From the NCBI GenBank assembly GCA_013178015.1, contig JABLXR010000040.1:17490-81489 (forward strand): a stretch of DNA of 64,000 bases, read 5' to 3'. This document shows positions 8,304 to 15,258 of the stretch, one piece after another. The position numbers were made by a program, and so were the translations under genes. The DNA is from Anaerolineae bacterium (lineage in GTDB: Bacteria; Chloroflexota; Anaerolineae; DRVO01). Below the pieces are notes generated by a model. The model worked only from the letters and a program-made list of their open reading frames with translations. It was not told where the DNA came from and made no database searches. The number at the start of each line of letters is the position of its first letter. Position 1 is the first letter of the stretch.

Positions 8304-9404
8304 GTGGAAAGACGGGAGGTGCCGGGCGAGTTCCGGGTGATCAAGTATGAGGTGCCTGACTTCCGGGGCGATTACCACTGCATGGACTACGGCGACCCCA
8401 ACGACGCTCGAATGGTGGCGCTAAGGGACGAGTTCGGGCTCGAGGCGGTAGTGGCGGGCGTTGAGACGGAGTTCGAGGGGTTCCTGGCCCTCAAGCGCTG
8501 GGTGCGCTCTCGCTGGGATCACGGCTACTCCCACCACAGCGTCGAAGTGAAGGATGGCCTGGACATCCTGCGGCAGGCGGCCAGGGGAGCGCAGTTCGCG
8601 TGCGGGCATTACGCTCGCACCTTCGTGGATTGCGCCTGTGCTCTGGGCTGGCCGGCCCGGGTCATCGGCATCTGCATCGAGCACGGCGAGTACCCTCGGG
8701 ACTACAATGTGGGCAATGTCGGGCACAGCGTGGCGGAGATCTGGTCCAACGAACACCGCAAGTGGGTGGTTATGGACCCGGACGTCAACGTCTACTACCG
8801 CCGCGACGGCGTACCCCTCAATGCGCTCGAGATACGGGATGCCTGGTTGCGCCGCGAGGCAGACCAGGTGGAGATGATCCAGGACGAGCCGCTCTTCGTC
8901 ATTCCAGGAGAGCGAGCTCTCCACGAGCTCAAGCGAGACGGGGCATACAGCTCCTGGACGCTGGAAGCCCTTCCCCTGCTCTTCGAGCGCTTCGGCAGGC
9001 ATCGGGTGATGGACTACTACGCCCGGGTGCTGATCAACGGCTGGGAGTGGGTGGACGAGCGGGTGTTGCCCACGTTCATCAGCCACTTCAGCCCTCATGC
9101 GGTGAAGCCCACCGGCAACCCGGACCACCTCTACTGGAGCCTGAACCTGGTGCGTTTGGCGGCTACCCCCAGTTGGGAGGGAGGGCAGTCCCGGCTCAGG
9201 ATCGAGCTCGAGCACTGCATGCCCTACTTCGACCACTACGAAGCCCGACTCAATGGAGATGGGTGGCTCCGGGTCGAGGAGTCGTTCGACTGGCCCATGC
9301 ATGAGGGGGTCAACCGCCTGGAGTGCCGGGCGGTGAACGTACGGGGGCGGCCGGGGCCGGTGAGCCGGATGGACGTAGCCCACGCTCGCGCGCTGGAGTG
9401 GTAA
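8304..9404 (+). CDS. Transglutaminase-fold protein with intact Cys-His-Asp triad
   Basis: 366 residues from GTG at 8304, preceded by AGGAGGA at 8292-8298; an earlier in-frame ATG at 8226 would overlap the dehydrogenase. The core resembles transglutaminase-like/peptide N-glycanase domains: FACGHYARTFVDCACALG with Cys100, GHSVAEIW with His141, and VMDPDVN with Asp158. These give the expected triad in order and spacing. The C-terminal 120 residues contain a possible small beta-domain. No signal peptide is evident, so it is probably cytoplasmic. The fold covers proteases, amidases and acyl-transfer enzymes; in this operon an amide-cleaving or amide-forming role is plausible but unproven. Confidence 0.75.
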   Translation: MERREVPGEFRVIKYEVPDFRGDYHCMDYGDPNDARMVALRDEFGLEAVVAGVETEFEGFLALKRWVRSRWDHGYSHHSVEVKDGLDILRQAARGAQFACGHYARTFVDCACALGWPARVIGICIEHGEYPRDYNVGNVGHSVAEIWSNEHRKWVVMDPDVNVYYRRDGVPLNALEIRDAWLRREADQVEMIQDEPLFVIPGERALHELKRDGAYSSWTLEALPLLFERFGRHRVMDYYARVLINGWEWVDERVLPTFISHFSPHAVKPTGNPDHLYWSLNLVRLAATPSWEGGQSRLRIELEHCMPYFDHYEARLNGDGWLRVEESFDWPMHEGVNRLECRAVNVRGRPGPVSRMDVAHARALEW

Positions 9405-9405
9405 G

Positions 9406-10377
9406 GTGAACGGCGGGCCTGCGCCTGCGGCTTCCGTAGAGCCCGCGTACGAGTGGACCCCAGTCACCCTCGAGGCGCCCTTCGCCCCTCGCGATGGCGC
9501 CGGGGCCCTGTCCTTCCGCGGCCGCATGTGGCTTCTGGGCGGCTGGAACCCGAGGGACAAGGTGCACTTCCCTCGTATCTGCAACAGCGAGGTATGGTCC
9601 TCGGCCGACGGGCTCGACTGGAGGCTGGAGACACCGCAGGCTCCATGGGAGGGCAGACACACGGCCGGATACGCGGTGCACCGGGGCCGGATGTGGATCG
9701 TGGGCGGCGACGCCAACCAGGGCCACTACCAGAATGACGTGTGGAACAGCGACGATGGCATCCACTGGGACCTGGTGTGCGACCGGGTGCCCTGGGCCGA
9801 TCGGGTGCTTCACTGCACCGTGGTCCACGATGGTCGCATCTGGGTCATGGGCGGCCAGAGCATGCCCCTCAAGGTCCCTGGGCCGGATGTGTTCTACAAC
9901 GACGTTTGGTGCTCTGAGGACGGAGTCGCCTGGCAGCGCATCATGGAGCACGCGCCCTGGCCTTCTCGAGGGATGATCGGAGGTAGCGCCGTGCTCCGCG
10001 GACGGATGTGGCTGTTGGGAGGAGGTACCTACGACACCCCTACCACGCCCACCCGGAGGTTCTACCAAGACGTCTGGAGCAGCCCCGACGGCATCGAGTG
10101 GACGAAGCACGTGGAATCGGCGTCGTGGGCGGCTCGGCAGTACCACGAAGTGGCCGTATGGGACGGGAAGCTGTGGGTGCTGGAGGGCTACGACGGCTAT
10201 GGCAACCGCAACGACGTTCACTACTCTACCGATGGCGTCAATTGGCACGAACTGCCCGGCACGCCCTGGGCGCCCAGGCACGCGGCCAGCGTGTTCGTCC
10301 ATGACGGCGCCCTCTGGGTGGTCGCCGGCAACAACATGTTCTCGGACGTGTGGAAGCTGACTCGGCGCGGCGCGTGA
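9406..10377 (+). CDS. Kelch-like beta-propeller protein
   Basis: 323 residues from GTG at 9406, one base after the previous stop (TAAGGTGA), so probably translationally coupled. The protein is built from repeats of about 55 residues. Each combines 'RGRMWLLGG' or 'HRGRMWIVGGD' with 'NDVWNSDDGIHWD', 'DVWCSEDGVAWQ', 'DVWSSPDGIEWT' or 'DVHYSTDGVNWH', the glycine-pair and W-x-x-x-DG signature of Kelch/galactose-oxidase propellers. About five to six blades fit. No signal peptide or transmembrane segment is visible, so its location is unclear. It may bind or isomerise a carbohydrate, as sialate mutarotase propellers do; that is only an analogy. Confidence 0.75.
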   Translation: MNGGPAPAASVEPAYEWTPVTLEAPFAPRDGAGALSFRGRMWLLGGWNPRDKVHFPRICNSEVWSSADGLDWRLETPQAPWEGRHTAGYAVHRGRMWIVGGDANQGHYQNDVWNSDDGIHWDLVCDRVPWADRVLHCTVVHDGRIWVMGGQSMPLKVPGPDVFYNDVWCSEDGVAWQRIMEHAPWPSRGMIGGSAVLRGRMWLLGGGTYDTPTTPTRRFYQDVWSSPDGIEWTKHVESASWAARQYHEVAVWDGKLWVLEGYDGYGNRNDVHYSTDGVNWHELPGTPWAPRHAASVFVHDGALWVVAGNNMFSDVWKLTRRGA

Positions 10378-10423
10378 CCCGGATTGGCATGCCCCGGCGA
10401 CCAGACCATCCGCGGAGGTGACC

Positions 10424-11341
10424 ATGAAGGTGGCACTGCACTCGATCAGCTATGCCGGCCTGTTCTATCGGGGGCCGGGCTTGAGCCTGGAGGAGATCAT
10501 ACCCAAGGCGGCCGCCCTCGGCTATGAGGGAGTGGAGGTGATGGGCAAAGCACCCGTGTGCTCGCCCTTCGACTTCGACGAACGGCGGGCGCAGCGGGCG
10601 GTGGAGCTGGCGCGGGAGCATGGTGTTGACCTGTGCTTCTTCGCTGGGTACTTCGACCTCAACCGCCCGGACCGGGTCGAGAGGGAGAAGGAACTCGTCT
10701 TCGCCCGCGAGAGCCTGCGGCTGGCGGGGCAGCTGGGATGCCCCTATGTCAGGGTGTACGCGGGCGGCGATCACGTGTACGAGGGAGCCACGCTCTGGCA
10801 GCAGTGGGACTGGACCATCGAGGGCATCACCAGGCTCCTTCCAGTGGCCCAGGAGGCAGGGGTGCGTTTGGCGCTGGAGGTTCACACTGGAGTGGCCCAG
10901 AACGTGGACACCATCCGAGCCATGATGCTGGAGGTGGGGTGGGATGCGGTGGACATCTGCCTGGATGCCCCGTTGCTCTATCTGCGTGGCGAGCCCATCG
11001 CCGAATCGGTGCGCCTGTTCGGGGGCAAGATCGTCCACTCTCATGCCACCGACCTGGAGATACTGCCTCCCATGATCCGCTACCACGACGTCCGCGGGCT
11101 GGCCATGAGCGAGTCTCCCCGAGTGGCCAGCCGCCTCATGGGACAAGGCAAGGTGCCCCAGGAGGAGTTCATGCGCGCCTGCTACCAGGTGGGCTACGAC
11201 CGCTACTTCGCCTACGAGGTGTGCACTCCGTTCACGGTGGAGCATCGCCCTCCGACCATGGAGGACGTGGACCGCATGGTGGCCCAGGCCGCCGGTTGGC
11301 TTAAGGACAAGCGCGATGCCATCGTGAAGGAGGCGATGTAG
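10424..11341 (+). CDS. Sugar phosphate isomerase/epimerase-like TIM barrel (AP endonuclease 2 superfamily)
   Basis: 305 residues. ATG at 10424 fits GGAGG at 10414-10418; the in-frame GTG at 10418 overlaps that site. The protein follows the xylose-isomerase-like barrel pattern: LGYEGVEVMGKAP near the start, VRVYAGGD mid-protein, LALEVHTG with glutamate and histidine candidates for metal binding, VDICLDAP, IVHSHATDLE and a final FAYEVCTPF. Members include xylose isomerases, tagatose epimerases, inosose dehydratases (IolE) and myo-inosose isomerases (IolI). The presence of inosose enzymes in this family fits an aminocyclitol or inositol-type pathway here, but the sequence alone does not decide the substrate. 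Confidence 0.85.
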   Translation: MKVALHSISYAGLFYRGPGLSLEEIIPKAAALGYEGVEVMGKAPVCSPFDFDERRAQRAVELAREHGVDLCFFAGYFDLNRPDRVEREKELVFARESLRLAGQLGCPYVRVYAGGDHVYEGATLWQQWDWTIEGITRLLPVAQEAGVRLALEVHTGVAQNVDTIRAMMLEVGWDAVDICLDAPLLYLRGEPIAESVRLFGGKIVHSHATDLEILPPMIRYHDVRGLAMSESPRVASRLMGQGKVPQEEFMRACYQVGYDRYFAYEVCTPFTVEHRPPTMEDVDRMVAQAAGWLKDKRDAIVKEAM

Positions 11342-11342
11342 A

Positions 11343-12347
11343 TTGGAGAGCTTCAGAGGCAAAGGAGACCACCGATCGCTCGGCCGGGGCATGGGCCTCG
11401 CCTTCCGGGGCACCATCCACCGCATTCTGGCCGAGATGAAGGTGGTGGAGAAGCTGACCCCGGTCAGTGCGGGCCGAGTGCGCCTTATGGAGGAGCGCGT
11501 GGGTCGCGCCTACCCTCACCTGCTCGATGAGATGCAGGGGATCGCCGAGGGGGCGGGCCTGGACTATCTGCAGGTGCTGGCCTACAACTTCCTCACCTCT
11601 GTCAACTGGGCCTGCACCAATGTGGCCTTCTGCGATGGGGACCACGGGCCGATCATTGGCAAGACGAACGACATCGGCGAGGATCGGGCCTACTACCACG
11701 TCCTGGCCGACCTGACCTTCCCCTCCGGGGCCAGGCTGTTACATTTCACCTGGCCGGGCACGATCTGGTCCAACGCTGGCATCAACTGCCACGGCATTGG
11801 CCAGGCTGGGGCCAGCGTGGGCACCGAGTCGGTGAACGGGCGAGGGCTGGAGAGTAACCTGCTCCAGAGAGTGATCCTAGAGGAGAGCACCTGTCTGGAG
11901 GAGGCGGTGGAAATCGGCATGGCCTACCCGGCCAAGAACCACGCCGCCAACATCACCCTGGCCGACAGTGAGAGCGTGGTGGTGCTGGAAAAGGGAGTGG
12001 GGGAGTCGGGGCTGCGCTTCCCTCGCGGCGAGGCCATCTTTGCCACCAACCACTGGGTCACCGGACGTATGGCGCCCGTCTGTCATTTCTCCTCGGCGGA
12101 GTTCGAGCAGAACACTCGCGCTCGTTGGAGCAACCTAGAGCGGCTGGTGAGGGAATCACAGGGGCGGCATACGACAGACCGCATTAAGGAGATCCTCTGC
12201 GATCATGCCAGCCCCGGGGCCATATGCCAGCACGGGCCCCTCATGCACACGACCGTGGCTTACGTGCTGCAGCCAGGGCCGCGTCGCGTCGAGTTTGCCT
12301 ACGGCAAGCCATGTGAGACGGGGTTCCGTCAGTTCAGTATGGAGTAG
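11343..12347 (+). CDS. C45 family autoproteolytic acyltransferase/hydrolase (isopenicillin N acyltransferase-like)
   Basis: 334 residues from TTG at 11343, two bases after the previous stop, with AAGGAGG at 11327-11333. The pattern LDEMQGIAEGAGLDYLQVLAYN followed by NWACTNVAFCDGDHGPIIGKTNDIG matches C45 proteins. In that family a precursor cleaves itself before a cysteine, which then becomes the N-terminal nucleophile; Cys91 is the candidate. Later ANITLADSESVVVLEK and ATNHWVTGRM fit the family core. Members hydrolyse or transfer acyl groups on amides such as penicillins. In this operon a step on an N-acylated intermediate is plausible. The N-terminal 90 residues would be the cleaved part. 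Confidence 0.82.
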   Translation: MESFRGKGDHRSLGRGMGLAFRGTIHRILAEMKVVEKLTPVSAGRVRLMEERVGRAYPHLLDEMQGIAEGAGLDYLQVLAYNFLTSVNWACTNVAFCDGDHGPIIGKTNDIGEDRAYYHVLADLTFPSGARLLHFTWPGTIWSNAGINCHGIGQAGASVGTESVNGRGLESNLLQRVILEESTCLEEAVEIGMAYPAKNHAANITLADSESVVVLEKGVGESGLRFPRGEAIFATNHWVTGRMAPVCHFSSAEFEQNTRARWSNLERLVRESQGRHTTDRIKEILCDHASPGAICQHGPLMHTTVAYVLQPGPRRVEFAYGKPCETGFRQFSME

Positions 12348-12353
12348 GCGTCT

Positions 12354-13238
12354 ATGAGCAAGGCCGTGCTCTACGTCGTAGTCAGCATGGACTGCGAGCG
12401 GGTCACCGCGGAGTCCCTCATCGGAGGGACCGAATCCTGGGATATGAGCCGCCGGGCGGTGCTCGGGCTGGCGGAGATGCTGGAGCAGGAGGGCTTTCAG
12501 GGTACGTTCCTGCCTACGCCGGATACGGCGGCGCGACAGGCATCGCTCTTCGCGGAGGTGGCCGGGCGAGGGTTCGAGGTGGGGCTGCAGTTCCACTGCC
12601 GCAGCTTCGGCGATCTCCGCTACGATCAGGTGCTGGGGCACTACAGCCGCGATCGGCAGCGGGAGATCCTCTCGCTGGCCAAGGACGCTTGGGAGCAGGC
12701 GCTGGGACGGCCCATGCTCACCTACCGTTCCGGCTTTCTCTCGGCCAGCGACGATACCTTCCCCATCCTAGCTGAACTAGGGGTGAAGCAGACCTCCTGC
12801 AGCAAAGCCGGTCGGTATCGGCCTGACATCGGGGCCCGCTGGCTGGGGGCTCTGCCGTACGCCCACCGGGCCAGCGCCACTTGCCGTCTGGAAAGCGGGG
12901 ACCTGGACTTGGTGGAGGTACCGGTTTCGTCTCACCCAGGGGAGAGGTTCTCTCTGGAGCCGCGGTTCGACCCCAAGGACCCCCGGCCCGATAGCGCCTA
13001 CGCCCCGGAGGTGTACACCGGGATCGTGGACGCGTGCCTACACGAGATGGCGCTGCTGTCGCCCAAGGTGGCCACTTTCGTCATCCTCACCCACAACACG
13101 CTCGACTACGGGTCCAGCGAAGAGCCCCGGCGGGCACTCATGCTGGGGATGCTGCGCCACCTCAAGGCCAAGCAGGAACAGGGCTGGACTCTGGTGCCGG
13201 CGGGCCTGGGCGACGTGCGCAGGGCTCTGCTGGGCTGA
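12354..13238 (+). CDS. Polysaccharide deacetylase-like (NodB-fold) protein
   Basis: 294 residues. The N-terminal strand ends in VVSMDCERV, where deacetylases have T-F-D-D/D-C-E; GTFLPTPDTA follows, then EVGLQFHCRSFGDL where classical enzymes have the metal motif H-(S/T)-x-x-H. LTYRSGFLSASDDTFPILAELGV corresponds to motif 3 (R-x-P-x-G). FVILTHNTLDYG near the end matches the leucine-histidine motif. The fold is therefore clear, and the metal site partly retained (Asp in MDC, His in FHC). No export signal is seen, so a small intracellular N-acyl compound is a likelier substrate than cell wall. It shares one base with the next gene (TGATG, 13236-13240). Confidence 0.78.
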   Translation: MSKAVLYVVVSMDCERVTAESLIGGTESWDMSRRAVLGLAEMLEQEGFQGTFLPTPDTAARQASLFAEVAGRGFEVGLQFHCRSFGDLRYDQVLGHYSRDRQREILSLAKDAWEQALGRPMLTYRSGFLSASDDTFPILAELGVKQTSCSKAGRYRPDIGARWLGALPYAHRASATCRLESGDLDLVEVPVSSHPGERFSLEPRFDPKDPRPDSAYAPEVYTGIVDACLHEMALLSPKVATFVILTHNTLDYGSSEEPRRALMLGMLRHLKAKQEQGWTLVPAGLGDVRRALLG

Positions 13239-14464
13239 TGGCGGCGACACCCGACCCCCTGGAGACAGCTCGCAGCTACTGGGACCGGATCCGAGGGAGG
13301 TATCCCGAAGTGCGGGCGCTGATCCTGCGGAACCCGCTGGCGGACTTCGTTCCCGGGATCAGCGACCTGGACCTGCGCCTGGTGGCCGATCCCGACCCGG
13401 AGGGGGACTGGCAGGCACTGACGGAGGCTGTCGCAGAGGTGCATCTAGAGCGACTGAGCGAGGGCCCGGCGATGTGGCGCCTGCTGGAGCACCCTCCTGG
13501 CGCCTGTGTCACCTTGGGCGAGGCACTGAGTTCGCAGCTGTTCCATCCGGAGATGCGCCAGTGGCAGCGTTGCTGCGGCGACGCTGCCACGCTCGACCTG
13601 CTCGAGGACCACATCGCCACCGCTCCCTGGTCCGCGCAGGACGATCTGTACTGGGAGCGACGGTTGCGCGGATATCTGGGCCCCTGGGGGCCGCCTGAGG
13701 ATCGGATCAACCTCGCCGCAGGCATGGGCAATCGGTACCGGCTCCATGCCCTCCTGATGCTGCATACGCTGCCTGCCCTCCAAGCGGCCTATTGCCTGCT
13801 CCACCAGAAGGCGGTTCCGGGCAAAGCGGCGGCGCTGAAGGCATGGCAAGCCCTCAGGCCAGGTGATCCGCTTCTGACCGAGCTGGCGGATATGCTGGCA
13901 ACGGGCTTCAGGAGCCACCTGCACATCCGGCCGGAGGCTTTGGAGGCACTGCAGGGGCGCTGTCGTCGCCTGGTGGACGAGGTGGCCGCCGAGGCCCTGA
14001 AGCGCGGCTCACAGCGCGGCCCCGAGAGACCTGCCGGTGACGGGGCTCATCAGCCTGTTCTGGACCTCTTCGACGCGGTGCGGTACTCCCGGATGCGCCC
14101 GGCCCACTACCGGTCGTTCCTCCTGGCGCCCGAGGGGTTCCAGGTGGACTTCTTCCTCGTCAACGAGGTAGCCACGCTGCGCCGGTCTATTGTAGAGCCA
14201 GTCGTTAGGGCTCTGTGGTCTCCGGGCCAGAGATTGGGGACTGGCGACCGTGAGGCCGAGAGCGATCCGCTGAGGCGTCTGTGCCGGACGGGGCCCGAGG
14301 AGCGAGCGGTCACGGCAGCGCTGATTGCCGCCCGTGCTAGCCCCTCCCCGGCCGAGGCGCGCCAGATTCTGGGGCGGCTCCTTGGCCTGTACCCCTTGTT
14401 CCACCGCGTTCTCGAGCGGGCACTGGCAGCCAACTGCTACAGCCCCCGCCCAGACTCGGTGTGA
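13238..14464 (+). CDS. Nucleotidyltransferase-like protein of unknown role
   Basis: 408 residues from ATG at 13238, overlapping the previous TGA by one base; the frame is open further upstream but that part shadows the deacetylase gene. Near the N-terminus FVPGISDLDLRLVAD (aspartates 43 and 45) resembles the G-S-x-D-x-D catalytic motif of polymerase-beta-like nucleotidyltransferases, with isoleucine between the glycine and serine. The remaining 350 residues are mostly helical and contain no other domain I recognise. It is the last gene of the run starting before base 1; no plus-strand gene follows for 440 bases. A transferase of nucleotides to a small molecule is possible; an inactive relative cannot be excluded. 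Confidence 0.6.
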   Translation: MAATPDPLETARSYWDRIRGRYPEVRALILRNPLADFVPGISDLDLRLVADPDPEGDWQALTEAVAEVHLERLSEGPAMWRLLEHPPGACVTLGEALSSQLFHPEMRQWQRCCGDAATLDLLEDHIATAPWSAQDDLYWERRLRGYLGPWGPPEDRINLAAGMGNRYRLHALLMLHTLPALQAAYCLLHQKAVPGKAAALKAWQALRPGDPLLTELADMLATGFRSHLHIRPEALEALQGRCRRLVDEVAAEALKRGSQRGPERPAGDGAHQPVLDLFDAVRYSRMRPAHYRSFLLAPEGFQVDFFLVNEVATLRRSIVEPVVRALWSPGQRLGTGDREAESDPLRRLCRTGPEERAVTAALIAARASPSPAEARQILGRLLGLYPLFHRVLERALAANCYSPRPDSV

Positions 14465-14865
14465 CGGAGGCGGCACGTCTGGCCGCCGTCGTTCGCGCTT
14501 CCGGTCAGAGCCTGTAAGGTAGTCGTACACGAGTCGGCGGTAGAGCTGGGGCTGGTAGGAACCCGTCTGCCTGAGCCCGAGCCCATGCCTCTGTTGGAGT
14601 AACACCTCAGGGTCGGCGGGACGAGCCCTGAGACGACCATCCCGGCTCAGGCCCTTGGCTCCGCTCAGACTATGGGAGCAGGCCCCGACTGCACCACGGC
14701 TACAGCTTGCTTGGGGGAGTGCGCGCGCCCAAGCGCGCCCCGCCTCCACCTACCCACCGAGCCTGGTGCACCTTCCATCGAGGGATGCGCCCGCCCACGC
14801 GGGTCCACCTTTCCGATGCCATCTGAGCACGCTCGTCGCCCCGATCCTGAGCGCCTGCGTTCGAC
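14465..14865. other. Intergenic stretch without a supported gene
   Basis: About 400 bases between the nucleotidyltransferase-like gene and the tRNA promoter. Open frames here are short or shadow the neighbouring gene on the other strand. The part from about 14700 to 14830 is rich in short GC palindromes such as GCGCGCCCAAGCGCGC. No clear terminator with a T-tract was found. Confidence 0.5.
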
Positions 14866-14894
14866 TTGACCCTGCGCCGGGCGGCGCCTATAAT
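14866..14894 (+). promoter_or_regulatory. Sigma-70 promoter for tRNA-Val and probably thrS
   Basis: TTGACC at 14866-14871 and a perfect TATAAT at 14889-14894 are 17 bases apart. Transcription should start near 14901, six bases before the tRNA. Because the T-box leader begins immediately after the tRNA 3' end, this is the only good promoter seen for both. Confidence 0.88.
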
Positions 14895-14906
14895 GAACCT
14901 CACTGA

Positions 14907-14983
14907 GGGCGGTTAGCTCAGCTGGCTAGAGCGCCACGTTGACATCGTGGAGGTCGTAGGTTCGAGCCCTATACCGCCCACCA
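14907..14983 (+). tRNA. tRNA-Val (GAC anticodon), CCA encoded
   Basis: A full cloverleaf can be drawn. The acceptor stem is GGGCGGT/ACCGCCC, followed by discriminator A (14980) and encoded CCA (14981-14983). The D arm is GCTC...GAGC. The anticodon stem CCACG/CGTGG has loop TTGACAT, anticodon GAC. The T arm holds GTTCGAGCC-type sequence (TTCGAGC). It lies six bases after the expected transcription start and directly before the threonyl-tRNA synthetase T-box leader, so the two are probably in one primary transcript and released by tRNA processing. Confidence 0.96.
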
Positions 14984-15230
14984 CTAGTGGAATAGCGCAA
15001 AGCGCGGAGCGGGACGAGTACCCGGCTAAGGCTCGCCAGGGAGGAGGGGTCACCGACTGAAAGCCCGTCCCGAGCGTAACCGGCGAACACCACCCGTGAG
15101 TGGATCTCGGAACGGCAACGCCCAGTATGGGATCACGGACTCCCCGTTATCGGAGCCAGAGTGCTGGGATACCAGAAGTTGGGTGGAACCGCGCGAGCTT
15201 TGACTCCCGTCCCAAGGGGACGGGAGTTTT
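14984..15230 (+). promoter_or_regulatory. T-box riboswitch, threonine (ACC specifier), controlling thrS
   Basis: The T-box core TGGGTGGAACCGCG is at 15180-15193. It is followed by a terminator, CTCCCGTCCC (15204-15213) pairing with GGGACGGGAG (15217-15226), then TTTT. In Stem I, AGTA (15017-15020) faces GAACACCA (15085-15092); this is the loop-E-like specifier arrangement, with ACC at 15089-15091 coding for threonine and A after it. Flanking pairs support this: CGGG 15010-15013 with CCCG 15093-15096, CCGG above the loop, and GCTCG/CGAGC higher up. Uncharged tRNA-Thr should stabilise the antiterminator and switch thrS on. Its first bases abut the tRNA-Val CCA. Confidence 0.93.
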
Positions 15231-15258
15231 GGCGTGTAGGCGTAGGGAGGCAGATGGG

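Noticed and set aside
14009..14749. Long minus-strand open frame (246 residues) with a tyrosine/arginine-rich segment like a recombinase piece
   Set aside because: It overlaps most of the nucleotidyltransferase-like gene, shares its codon pattern in another frame and has no recognisable domain.
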